Source: Neobacillus kokaensis | GTDB lineage: Bacteria > Bacillota > Bacilli > Bacillales > Cytobacillaceae | Reading direction: 5' to 3' | Assembly: GCF_014656545.1 (NCBI RefSeq) | Contig: NZ_BNDS01000015.1 | Span: 59,724 to 123,723, forward strand | DNA: 64,000 nucleotides | Shown here: one piece after another, positions 48,972 to 57,738 of the stretch | Numbering within the stretch: the stretch's first letter is position 1 | Layout of the letters: the number at the start of each line of letters is the position of its first letter | Made by a program: the position numbers and the translations under genes | Notes under the pieces: generated by a model | What the model was told of the DNA's origin: nothing | The model's input: the letters and a program-made list of their open reading frames with translations, nothing else | Database searches by the model: none

Positions 48972-51123
48972 GCTTCATAACCTCTTTAATTAACTGCTTG
49001 TTCGTTTTTAATATACTATTGGCTTGGTATTGAAGCCTCATCAAGTCTTGGTCATAGCCTATCGCTGCCCGCTTCCACTCATGCTGCTCTCTGATTCTCT
49101 CTTCCATTTTTTCATAAATATTTCGAAGAACGTGACAGAAAGAGTCCGCATGCATTTCCGGAAGTTCATCGATTATTCTCCTGCCGGCATTGGCCATATT
49201 GATTTTCCGCTCATTATTCTGCAATGCCTGGCGATGGATCATTTCGACCGCCTTTACGCCAATGAGTCCTATTCCAATAACCGATAGCAGTGCCCCCGGT
49301 GATACAGTGATACCTACCTGTGCTAAAGCAGCAGCTGCACCTGTCAATAAATCAAAATCCCCATCCATTGCGACATCCACGCCTAGAATGATTGGGATGG
49401 ATGATAAAATCGCCTTCGTTTTGGAGGAAGTTAAATCTAATTTGTTTTGCAGGGCTTCCAGTTCGTTCCTTGATTTTAACAGGCTTTGTTCTAATTTTTC
49501 ACGGTTCTCTGCCAAAATTCCTTCCCGATTATAATCAATCTGGGCGGCGGCTTCAATGATTTCTGCGCCAACAAACGATTGTCTCCCTAACATGGAACCA
49601 ATCAGAACTAGGCTTTTTAGTTCAGCCTCATCCAGCGTTACTAATTCATTCTCCGGATCCGCTTTAAAAAACTTATTAATCGTATCAAAAGATTGTTGGA
49701 CTGTCGGACTAAGTTCTTGTTTTTCATTCTCTGCATTGATTAGAAGATGCTTCTTTTCCTCTTGACCCGATTCTAAACTGGCGGGGTTATCTGAGAATAG
49801 AGCTCTCTTCCTCTCTGCACTTCGCTCCACATTTTCCTCAAGCGATTCAATGGAGTGGGTAAGGACAACTGCTATATCTTCCGTTGAAGAAATTCCGCTC
49901 GCGTCCTCCCAGGCCTCTTCAATTTTTCGTTCAAATTTAATGGACTCCTCCAAGTCAGAGGATACAAAGAATTTTTTGATGTTACTTTTCAAATTAATAT
50001 TCTCTGAAACATATTGGTTAAAACTTCTCGTTGCCGGTTCCTTACGATAACTTAATGATCTCATGATATCGTTCTTTACTTCCGTAAGATGTTTTTCATA
50101 AAGTTTTTGAAACTGGGCAATAAGCCCCCGTTCCTTAGAATCCTCTACCAATGATTTGGTTAACGTCCTTTCCTCATAGTGGTCCAAACGTTCTGTTAAT
50201 TCCTCCATTGCTTCTAAAATGTCATCAGTAATCCCTAATAAAACCTCTTGCTTCTTCTCATCCAATTCTTCGGTTAAGTAGCCAAATTGGTTGATGGAAT
50301 CCTTAAGAAGTTCCATCCACGGCTCTTTGTAATCATTGGGATCCCCTGTTACTATAACCTGCTTGGGATCTACGTCGAATTCATCGATGACTTGGTGTTT
50401 AATAGTCTCGTTTTCTTCCTGATTCACATCACCAAAAGATAGCACATAAATCGGCTCTACGTCTTTAAATACCCTTTTTACCTTGCGAATTGCATTGGCA
50501 CTCGATTCCCGCGCAAATGTATCCTTACTGAAAACGACTAAACTGGATGATGACATATAGAGAATATGGTCCAGCAGCTGCTGTGATATGTGCCCCTTGT
50601 CCTTTTCAAACCCAGGCAAAAGGATGATGGATTTATTTTCACTTTTTAACAGCTTGTACGGAACCTCAAGCTCCAGCCATATTTCACCCGAAGGTTCTAA
50701 AGCGATGTTAAAAAACTCCTTTTTGCTGATTTTCTGTTTGACGATTGTATAAGTTCCGTTCTGAATATCGAGCTTTACTACATAACACTCAGGCTGCATT
50801 AATCCTTTTTTCTCTGTTATTAAAACCGGCAGCTGCTCGCCGCGGCTGTCGTTCTCCGGTAAATATCCCGGTTCCATTTCATATAATCGATTAACGAGAG
50901 TTGTTTTGCCGCTTCCCTGTTCTCCTGTGATGGTTAAAAGCTGCTTGTCATTCGTTAGTGCAATAAATGCCAGCTTGTTATGGATCTTTTTCAACCCTTC
51001 CAATAGGGCTTTTCCTTTTTCCGAATTCGTTACCTTTGGATCAAAAGCCCGGTACTCACTTAACATTACTTTAATTTTATTATAAAGGCTTTCCACTAAG
51101 TAGGCATAATTTGTATTAAGCAT
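48949..51123 (-). CDS. Dynamin-like large GTPase 1 (LeoA-like by position)
   Basis: 724 aa from ATG 51123 (GGGAG 8 nt before). P-loop LLTITGEQGSGKTTLVNRLYEMEPGYLP (from about residue 62); the G3 region reads IILLPGFEKDKG, lacking the usual Asp. A long helical stalk follows, then a hydrophobic paddle-like segment around residues 575-660 (LLTGAAAALAQVGITVSPGALLSVIGIGLIGVKAV) that may insert in membranes. First gene of the three-gene operon. The architecture matches bacterial dynamins; Leo/Eleos is the nearest known system. Confidence 0.85.
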   Translation of the reverse strand: MLNTNYAYLVESLYNKIKVMLSEYRAFDPKVTNSEKGKALLEGLKKIHNKLAFIALTNDKQLLTITGEQGSGKTTLVNRLYEMEPGYLPENDSRGEQLPVLITEKKGLMQPECYVVKLDIQNGTYTIVKQKISKKEFFNIALEPSGEIWLELEVPYKLLKSENKSIILLPGFEKDKGHISQQLLDHILYMSSSSLVVFSKDTFARESSANAIRKVKRVFKDVEPIYVLSFGDVNQEENETIKHQVIDEFDVDPKQVIVTGDPNDYKEPWMELLKDSINQFGYLTEELDEKKQEVLLGITDDILEAMEELTERLDHYEERTLTKSLVEDSKERGLIAQFQKLYEKHLTEVKNDIMRSLSYRKEPATRSFNQYVSENINLKSNIKKFFVSSDLEESIKFERKIEEAWEDASGISSTEDIAVVLTHSIESLEENVERSAERKRALFSDNPASLESGQEEKKHLLINAENEKQELSPTVQQSFDTINKFFKADPENELVTLDEAELKSLVLIGSMLGRQSFVGAEIIEAAAQIDYNREGILAENREKLEQSLLKSRNELEALQNKLDLTSSKTKAILSSIPIILGVDVAMDGDFDLLTGAAAALAQVGITVSPGALLSVIGIGLIGVKAVEMIHRQALQNNERKINMANAGRRIIDELPEMHADSFCHVLRNIYEKMEERIREQHEWKRAAIGYDQDLMRLQYQANSILKTNKQLIKEVMKHEHRFAY

Positions 51124-51394
51124 TGATTCCACTCCCGTGTGACAATATATGACGATTTTTTACAAGAATCTCTAAAATTTCTTATCTTTTATTTTACTCA
51201 ATTTGCGATGGGGATTACTAGCAATTTTCATTTATTTTTATAAGAGAAAGGGGTACAAATTTTATTTAAGACTGTTGGTGCTAAAACACCAAACGATCTA
51301 ATGCATGTGATGTTCGTATCAACACTTTTTTCTAATACCCACCTCCACAACCCACGTTTGGTTATTAGATGGTTTCATTTGTTGGGAGAAAAAG

Positions 51395-51441
51395 AAAAAA
51401 GATGTCAGGCGCCATGTGAAGAATTCACAGGGTGCCAGACA
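51395..51441 (-). terminator. Repeat-family hairpin terminator after the DUF4375-like gene
   Basis: TGTCAGGCGCCATGTGAA and TTCACAGGGTGCCAGACA pair across a short GAA loop; the minus strand continues with TTTTTTCTTT. It lies 26 nt after the stop at 51467. The rest of the 51124-51466 gap holds no gene. Confidence 0.75.
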
Positions 51442-51466
51442 CCTTAAAGGAAAATTTTCCTTTAGT

Positions 51467-51937
51467 TTAATTATTAGTCACTTCAATCAAATCAGTGTAA
51501 ATACTAACAAAATAAGCTTCAAGTAATTCCGCTAATTTTCCATCTAACTGGTAATATTCATTGTCCGCTGCTTCTATCACTTGGTACAATTCTTCTTCCT
51601 TCGTCTCGTCATTTTCCAAGGCTTTGAACAATCCCCATATTTTTTCTAGGTACCTTTTTTCAATTGCTGCATATTCATGTGCACCAATCTTCTCAAGAAT
51701 ATCCTTTAACTCAGTCAAGAAGTTTGCAATTCCTGCTTCGTTAATATAATCTGCCATCCAATTAAATAAACTTTCATGGCCGCCGCTTTCTAGCTCAGAA
51801 TGGTATTGAAATACGATGTATGCTTCATGTACCAGTTTATTTTCTTTTGGAAAATCAGTCGTACAAATCACCTTAATGACAGCGTTCCAAATATCATCTT
51901 TTGTTAATAAATTATTTCTATTCATTTTATGCTTCAA
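51467..51937 (-). CDS. DUF4375 (DMP19-like) protein, probable
   Basis: 156 aa from TTG 51937, 8 nt behind GGGAGG. All-helical and acidic. The middle (VFQYHSELESGGHESLFNWM...FLTELKDILEKIGAHEYAAIEKRYL) resembles the DUF4375 motif with an N/SGG-centred loop followed by an IGA helix. DMP19 of Neisseria is a DNA mimic that blocks a repressor. A role here is not known; it is a separate unit just upstream of the dynamin operon. Confidence 0.6.
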   Translation of the reverse strand: MKHKMNRNNLLTKDDIWNAVIKVICTTDFPKENKLVHEAYIVFQYHSELESGGHESLFNWMADYINEAGIANFLTELKDILEKIGAHEYAAIEKRYLEKIWGLFKALENDETKEEELYQVIEAADNEYYQLDGKLAELLEAYFVSIYTDLIEVTNN

Positions 51938-52065
51938 GGTATATTCCTCCCTGTTGATCTGTAAAAGAACTTTTATAATTCTATAGAAGAGAACGGATTA
52001 TCTATCTCATTAATCATTCTACATTCAATGATTTTTTCCCTTTTAGATAATTAAAAGGAACGTCC

Positions 52066-52112
52066 AAAAAAAGTGCCATGCACCTTCCAGAATGATGGTC
52101 AGTACCTGGCAC
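52066..52112 (-). terminator. Repeat-family hairpin terminator after the DUF3147 genes
   Basis: GTGCCATGCACC and GGTCAGTACCTGGCAC pair imperfectly; the minus strand continues with TTTTTTT. It lies about 120 nt after the stop at 52231. Confidence 0.65.
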
Positions 52113-52230
52113 ATATTTCCCTAAAAGAACCTTTCTTCTACAACCGCATGACGGCTTTGATTGAAAATACTCCTTTTTATAATCCACTTTTTACGTGCAA
52201 ACTCCTCGAAAAAGTCACAAAATTTATAGT

Positions 52231-52653
52231 TTATTGTGCGTTCCTTAAATGTGATTTAGCAAAAGCCGCCTTGCTTTTCGTATTGTCCGTTTTAATCATT
52301 TTTTCCTTACTGATTCTCTCTTTAATACTTGAAACCAAGATGGAGCTAAATAACCAAATAATCAGTCCCAAACCCATACTGATTGTCAAATTATGGGTAA
52401 GTGTTAAGAACATCCAAACACTTGCTGCACAGAAAATGCCGCCAATCATTCCATAGACGGAGCCGTTCGCAATTTTTGCCGCATTCGTTGTTCCTGAAGA
52501 TATTCCTGCCATTAAAACGGCTGTAATCATGACTGCTGGAAATGCCGCGAATATTCCACCGAGGATCTCCCAAGGTGAGATCACGATGATTAAATAGCTG
52601 GCCATGACCGCAGTCCCGCCCAGTAAGAAACGAATAAATAAATCCTTTTTCAT
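52231..52653 (-). CDS. DUF3147 family membrane protein
   Basis: 140 aa from ATG 52653, 9 nt behind AAAGG. Four membrane helices with the family core FLLGGTAVMASYLI...GGIFAAFPAVMITAVLMAG; a charged cytoplasmic tail (KERISKEKMIKTDNTKSK) follows. It is a paralogue of the gene 16 nt upstream, with which it probably forms a two-component membrane complex. Function unknown. Confidence 0.85.
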   Translation of the reverse strand: MKKDLFIRFLLGGTAVMASYLIIVISPWEILGGIFAAFPAVMITAVLMAGISSGTTNAAKIANGSVYGMIGGIFCAASVWMFLTLTHNLTISMGLGLIIWLFSSILVSSIKERISKEKMIKTDNTKSKAAFAKSHLRNAQ

Positions 52654-52669
52654 TGCTAACACCCTTTTC

Positions 52670-53032
52670 TTAATAATAGGTGGTTACGCCGACTACGACC
52701 ATTGAGACAATAAACCAGCAGCCTAACGCCTCCAGAAGCCCTTTTTTCCATCCATGTTTTTTTAATAGAAAGCCGGCCATAATGGCCACCAGAATATTGA
52801 TCCCCATTCCAATCATTGCTCCTTTTGAAAGAACGATAGATTGAGAAATAAGATCCTCACCCTTAAGATCAAGACCAGCGGTTAATAATGCCGCTAAAAA
52901 TACGGCAGGAAAAGCGGCAAATATGCCTCCCGCCTTTTCACCTAAGCGTCTTGCAACGACTGTGCAAACGACGACTGCCAATCCTCCTAAAACAAATCGT
53001 ATTAGTAATCCGCTAATTGAAAGGTCCGCCAT
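52670..53032 (-). CDS. DUF3147 family membrane protein
   Basis: 120 aa from ATG 53032 (GAGGTG 6 nt before). Four helices; the core FVLGGLAVVVCTVVARRLGEKAGGIFAAFPAVFLAALLTAG aligns with the next gene's corresponding region. Paired DUF3147 genes recur in Bacillaceae. No enzymatic motif. Confidence 0.85.
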   Translation of the reverse strand: MADLSISGLLIRFVLGGLAVVVCTVVARRLGEKAGGIFAAFPAVFLAALLTAGLDLKGEDLISQSIVLSKGAMIGMGINILVAIMAGFLLKKHGWKKGLLEALGCWFIVSMVVVGVTTYY

Positions 53033-53193
53033 CCTTATCACCTCTATCTTTTATTTTGGTTCAAATACGACATAACAAATTAATGTTTGTGAAATTTTTC
53101 ACATATTTTAATGACATGTTTATTGTACTCCTTTTTTCCCGCTGCTCGTGTGAACATTTAGGTAACATTTTTAAAGCGTTATCAAAATATACG

Positions 53194-53248
53194 AAAAAAG
53201 GGTCAGTCCCTCAGTGCATTAAAACTTTCGTGCGCTGGGGACTGACCC
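53194..53248 (-). terminator. Repeat-family terminator (GGGTCA...TGACCC type)
   Basis: GGGTCAGTCCCTCAG and CTGGGGACTGACCC pair with a loop holding GCATTAAAA; TTTTTT follows on the minus strand. It is 26 nt after the metallophosphoesterase stop. Confidence 0.85.
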
Positions 53249-53274
53249 TAATATTCTTTTTATCTACAGAACTT

Positions 53275-54183
53275 TTAACTAGTAATGACGGAACCGTCAT
53301 TTTGACGAATCCAGGTCTCAAATTGCCGGATTCCTGACTTCAATTTAATGACCCTTGCTCCCGTAGGAAAGTGATCATCCCGTTTACCATCGATATAACT
53401 AATATATCTTGTAGATCGACCGTAACAAAGATGAATCCCTTTATAGACCGCACAAAAATCATTTGCATGATCATGTCCAACAAATGTGCCCATCACATCG
53501 CCCATTTCAGACATTGCAGTGAACAAGCCTGTGTTAATACTAGGACGACTAATCATTTCATATTTATTCCCACTGCACATTTGAGAATTCCATGCATCAT
53601 TATATTCGGGAAGCGGGATATGAAAAAATGCTAGGGAAGGAATTGGCTGCCCGCCATTTTGAGTCGTGATTTCATGGGAATTTGACCTATACCAGTCAAC
53701 CTGATTTTTATTTACTCCATCAACACCACTATCCAAAAAGTAAAGAACCGCTCCAATATTGTCTTGTTTATCCTTCACTTTCAAGATAAAATTTCCGGCT
53801 CCACTAATATTCAAGGGATCCTCTTCTGCAACGCAATATTCATGTTTTAATTGTTCCTCATGCATTTCCTTTCTCGTTACACTGCCCTCCGAATCATGAT
53901 TTCCGAAAACGGCGGCCCAAGGAATCTGATTTTCTTCTGCAGCAGCTACCGCTTTCCGAAAAGACTGCAACGGGTCTTTTGCTCTTGCACTTGCAATCAG
54001 ATCGCCGGCAAATACAATGAAGTCCGGATGTTCAGCCTTTATAATCTTCTCCATCGTTTCTTTCGTCTCTTGGTCAAATTTGGGAGTGTCCGGGTCCCAA
54101 TCTTCTGCATCAATCATTTCAATATCAGAGAATTGCACAATTACAAACGAATCATCATCACGAAACTTCAACTGCCTCTTCAA
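53275..54183 (-). CDS. Metallophosphoesterase family protein
   Basis: 302 aa, TTG start at 54183 behind AAGGCGG. Calcineurin-like motifs are in order: FSDIE (the usual D-x-H with Glu in place of His), FAGDLI, VFGNHDSEG, FFHIPLPEY and GHDHANDF. The layout is that of cytoplasmic Dcr2/purple-phosphatase-like proteins. It has no signal peptide. The substrate could be a phosphomonoester or a cyclic nucleotide. Replacing the first His may affect one metal site. Confidence 0.88.
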   Translation of the reverse strand: MKRQLKFRDDDSFVIVQFSDIEMIDAEDWDPDTPKFDQETKETMEKIIKAEHPDFIVFAGDLIASARAKDPLQSFRKAVAAAEENQIPWAAVFGNHDSEGSVTRKEMHEEQLKHEYCVAEEDPLNISGAGNFILKVKDKQDNIGAVLYFLDSGVDGVNKNQVDWYRSNSHEITTQNGGQPIPSLAFFHIPLPEYNDAWNSQMCSGNKYEMISRPSINTGLFTAMSEMGDVMGTFVGHDHANDFCAVYKGIHLCYGRSTRYISYIDGKRDDHFPTGARVIKLKSGIRQFETWIRQNDGSVITS

Positions 54184-54248
54184 TTTATTACCGCCTTATC
54201 CAATAATTTTAAATCATAAGGTGAAGCCGCCAACAATGTCGTGAGGAC

Positions 54249-55145
54249 TTATATTCCCCACTCTCTCCTTGCTTCTGTTATCGTTTTAACCTTTCCTTTC
54301 CCCCAGGCATAGTGCCCTTTGGCGTCCTTTCCAAACCATCTTTCATCGACAGGTTCACTTTTCAATTGATAACGGGTATCCATGCTCAATCGATAGCGGT
54401 TGGTCATGTTATTAAGTGAGCCATGCAAGAAATACATCCCAAATATAATGGCGTCCCCTGCTTTAAAGGAACTGGTTGCCCATTTTCCGCCAAATTTTTC
54501 AACGATTTCATAAGGATTATCTGATAACCATCCATGTTCAACATTATCGCGGTCCACATCCATCTTCCCATATGTTTTTTTTACATTTTCAAAATGCTGT
54601 GAACCTAGGCAAACAACAAGTGGGCCTTGCTCCAAAGGAACATCTCCTAATGGGGTCCAAACGGTATATAGATTGTCTGTACCTCGCCCCATATAGACCG
54701 TGTCATAGTGTGCCCCTGTATTTCCTCCCTTTGCGACTGCACGCGGCCATTTATAATCATAAGTAAGAGACTCGCCTCCAAGTAATCGATTAAAGAAGCT
54801 CATTACTCTATCACTTTCACTTAACTCAACAACATCCGGTAATTCCTTTCTCAACTTTGTGGAAAATCCCATGAAGGCTGCACCTTGTCCTTCTGGGCCG
54901 ATGACACCGTCTTCAAGCGGGGCAGAAGAATCTAATCTCCCCATTTCTTGTAATTTCACAAGTATGTTATGGCGGGCTTCCAAAACCTTCTTACGATCAT
55001 GAAAATCGCGGATAAGCAAGTATCCATCTTGTTTTAACCGTTCTCTTAATGCTTCAGTGTTATCAAGAATGTCATTTGAACTGCGTAATTCTACTAAATA
55101 ATCATTATTCATCTCTAACTCATGTTTTCCCATTTGAACCTTCAT
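54249..55145 (-). CDS. Phytanoyl-CoA dioxygenase (PhyH) family protein
   Basis: 298 aa from ATG 55145 (GGAAGG 9 nt before; an earlier GTG/ATG pair lacks a site). Fe(II)/2-oxoglutarate oxygenase with the facial triad in GAHYDTVYMGRG (His, Asp) and FLHGSLNNMTNRYRLSMDTRYQ (distal His and the Arg that binds 2-oxoglutarate). PhyH-type enzymes hydroxylate varied small molecules. The AraC-type gene immediately upstream on the same strand probably controls it. Confidence 0.88.
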   Translation of the reverse strand: MKVQMGKHELEMNNDYLVELRSSNDILDNTEALRERLKQDGYLLIRDFHDRKKVLEARHNILVKLQEMGRLDSSAPLEDGVIGPEGQGAAFMGFSTKLRKELPDVVELSESDRVMSFFNRLLGGESLTYDYKWPRAVAKGGNTGAHYDTVYMGRGTDNLYTVWTPLGDVPLEQGPLVVCLGSQHFENVKKTYGKMDVDRDNVEHGWLSDNPYEIVEKFGGKWATSSFKAGDAIIFGMYFLHGSLNNMTNRYRLSMDTRYQLKSEPVDERWFGKDAKGHYAWGKGKVKTITEARREWGI

Positions 55146-55252
55146 TTTATCAATCCTTCCCTTCATCACTTTTCACTCTTATTTTAGAAGGCCGGATGAT
55201 AAATGTATTTAGGAAAAGCCGTTAAAAATTTAATCAAAAACGTCAAATGGAT

Positions 55253-56035
55253 TTATATACCGGTTTGCTGTAATTTTTTCCATTCAGAAGGGTTGATATT
55301 TTCACTTTTCTTAAACCAAGATGAAAAAGAGTGCAACGAGAGAAAACCAACCTCTTCGCCAATTTCTTGAAGCGATTTGTCAGAGGTTCGAATCAGCCAT
55401 TTCGCTTCAGCCATTCGATATTCCTGCTGGAATTGTTTCGGTGATACACCATATTCTTCTTTAAAATACCTTCTAAAGGTTGACTCGGATAACCCAGTCC
55501 TTTCAGCAAGATCATTTATAACTATTTTTTGGTTAAGATGATTGCGTATATAGTCAGCTGCTTGTGAAACCGAGATAACTTTTCCTTCAGTGTGAGCATG
55601 CTGCAATAGATGTAAGAGTAGGATATCCAGCCAGTTTTTTATAAGAAGATCTTTTTCTTTTAATAAAGGCTGCGAAATCGTTCTTAACCAATTTTTAAAT
55701 AGCGACATATACCAGTAAAGTTCATAGGATGAAAGAGTAATAATTTTAGTTTGATTTGTTATCATTAATTGTTCAAAGAATTGTGCCGTTCCTTGAGGCA
55801 ATTGGTTAATCATTAAGACACCGAACCGAATAGGTGTGATTGCTTTATAACAATGGTGGATATTCTTTTGGATTAGGACAATGCTTCCCTCTTGTATCTC
55901 TTTTGAAAGATTTTCCGTATAAAACATTCCTTTGCCTTCAAAAACAGCTGAAATCTCAAAGGAATTATGCTTATGTTCAATGCTCCAGCCAGGCTCGTGA
56001 TTTGCTATTGCACTGCTCGTTTGAAAATTCACCAT
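55253..56035 (-). CDS. AraC family transcriptional regulator
   Basis: 260 aa from ATG 56035 (GAGG 5 nt before). Cupin-type sensor at the N-terminus (EHKHNSFEISAVFEGKGMF) and two C-terminal helix-turn-helix motifs (IVINDLAERTGLSESTFRRYFKEEYGVSPKQF; LQEIGEEVGFLSLHSFSSWFKKSENINPSEWKK). Likely an activator for a carbon-source gene, first candidate the PhyH gene, or the fucosidase-mannosidase genes on the other side. Confidence 0.92.
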   Translation of the reverse strand: MVNFQTSSAIANHEPGWSIEHKHNSFEISAVFEGKGMFYTENLSKEIQEGSIVLIQKNIHHCYKAITPIRFGVLMINQLPQGTAQFFEQLMITNQTKIITLSSYELYWYMSLFKNWLRTISQPLLKEKDLLIKNWLDILLLHLLQHAHTEGKVISVSQAADYIRNHLNQKIVINDLAERTGLSESTFRRYFKEEYGVSPKQFQQEYRMAEAKWLIRTSDKSLQEIGEEVGFLSLHSFSSWFKKSENINPSEWKKLQQTGI

Positions 56036-56176
56036 TAGCACCTCAGTTTATAATTATATCGGCTACAGTATTAATAGATATGCAAGGTACATAAACAAAC
56101 CTAGAATTTCTGCTAGTATGTTCCTCATGGTGTGCTGTACTGTCACCCATCCAACATTTAGATGAAATTCGAAACG

Positions 56177-56201
56177 GGCTGACCTGTAGAGGACCAGCCC
56201 T
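56177..56201 (-). terminator. Hairpin after the fucosidase gene
   Basis: GGGCTG and CAGCCC pair with a further GACC/GGTC-like inner match; no strong T-run. It lies 43 nt after the stop at 56244 and is a likely weak terminator. Confidence 0.5.
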
Positions 56202-56243
56202 TTGTTACACCTTTACCATGGACAACCGTAATTCATTTACTGC

Positions 56244-57662
56244 TTATTTACTATAATAAACTTCTAAACTAGAAATATTTGGCCACCATCTAGACTCTTT
56301 TATCGCGAACCGAATGAATCGAGATTTTATGACATCGAAACGGCATATCCGCTTACGTCCTATAACCGTCCCTTTGAAAAGCAGTTTCCATTCATCTCCA
56401 TCCTTATATTCGAGCTCGAAGCTTTCGACCCTTTGACCCATCCGGTGTTCACTCAACATGATATGGTCAAATGCCTTTTCCTCCTGTAAATCCACTTCGA
56501 TGGTCGCTCTTTCCGTGCCTTCCTCCGGGGCCCAAAACGTGTCTTGATTCCCATCCATTATGTTGGCCGTGTCATACCCGTTTTTCGTCTCAGAAGCTTC
56601 TGCCGTTTTGTTCTTGGCCAAATTGTTGCTAAAAGTATGTCGAAGCGTGCTGCCTAGCTCACGTAAGCGCTGTACGTCGTTTTCGTGAAATAACCCACGG
56701 CGATCAGGTGGAATATTGAGCAGAAATGACGCATTCCCCCCAACCGATCCATAATAAACATGCAGTAGTTCTTCCAGCGACTTCACCTTATCATCTTCGG
56801 CAGCATGATAAAACCAACCTTGACGGATTGACGTATTTACTTCTGCCGGATACCAAACCAGGTCACTCTCGTGCTCGATAATTTTACGACTACCCAAGTC
56901 TTCGTCCTCCGAGGAGTAGCGCTTGGAAAATTCGATGTCATCTGATTGCTGGGATTTTTCCTGGATTTTTTCATTGTCCGCAAGTGATGCCGGCACAACA
57001 CTCCATTCTGATTGCCGGCAGTGGCCTGCTTCATTTCCACACCATCGAATGTCCGGACCGCAAACGGAAATTACCGCGTTTGGCTGTAATTCCCGAATTA
57101 AAGCATAATAGGCATCCCAATCGTATTCCTGGCGTTTACCGTTCGGCCCTTCACCACAAGCACCGTCAAACCAAACGCAAAAGATATCACCATAATGGGT
57201 CAACAGCTCTCTGAGTTGATTTTTGAAGTAATCGTTATATGCAGGAGAATCACCATACGTTTGTTCATGCCGATCCCATGGCGATAAATAAACACCGAAT
57301 TTCAAATTGGCTTTGCGGCACGCTTCAGCAACTTCTTTTACCATATCGCCTTTACCATTTTTCCATGGACTATTTTTCACCGAATGCTCCGTATATTGGC
57401 TTGGCCATAAGCAAAATCCGTCATGATGCTTACATGTCAAAATAAGTCCTTTCATACCGGCATCGAGACAGGCATTTACCCATTGCTCTGCATTGAATTC
57501 GATGGGATTAAATATCGCCGGACTTTCCTCTCCGCTTCCCCATTCTTCGTCCGTGTATGTATTCACCGTAAAATGGACAAAAGCGTAAAACTCCAATTCC
57601 TGTAAAGCAAGTTGGCGCTCTGAAGGTTGAATCTTCGCTGCATATTGAATCCGATTATTCAT
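56244..57662 (-). CDS. Alpha-L-fucosidase-like glycoside hydrolase (GH29) with C-terminal F5/8C domain
   Basis: 472 aa. GH29 landmarks are GLILTCKHHDGFCLWPS, YLSPWDRHEQTYG and IFCVWFDGACGEG, in which Asp of WFDG is the nucleophile. A discoidin/F5-8C-type carbohydrate-binding domain (about 345-470, KNGYDTANIMDGNQDTFWAPEEG...) follows. No signal peptide, so it acts on imported oligosaccharides. GAGGAG precedes the ATG. Last gene of the GH38-GH125-isomerase-GH29 series, suggesting fucosylated N-glycan fragments as the source. Confidence 0.9.
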   Translation of the reverse strand: MNNRIQYAAKIQPSERQLALQELEFYAFVHFTVNTYTDEEWGSGEESPAIFNPIEFNAEQWVNACLDAGMKGLILTCKHHDGFCLWPSQYTEHSVKNSPWKNGKGDMVKEVAEACRKANLKFGVYLSPWDRHEQTYGDSPAYNDYFKNQLRELLTHYGDIFCVWFDGACGEGPNGKRQEYDWDAYYALIRELQPNAVISVCGPDIRWCGNEAGHCRQSEWSVVPASLADNEKIQEKSQQSDDIEFSKRYSSEDEDLGSRKIIEHESDLVWYPAEVNTSIRQGWFYHAAEDDKVKSLEELLHVYYGSVGGNASFLLNIPPDRRGLFHENDVQRLRELGSTLRHTFSNNLAKNKTAEASETKNGYDTANIMDGNQDTFWAPEEGTERATIEVDLQEEKAFDHIMLSEHRMGQRVESFELEYKDGDEWKLLFKGTVIGRKRICRFDVIKSRFIRFAIKESRWWPNISSLEVYYSK

Positions 57663-57738
57663 AACAGCATCTCCTCATTTGTCTTGATTTTCTATCTAGA
57701 CCTACACAGCAAGTTTTTGTCTCAGCCATTCCAACTAT

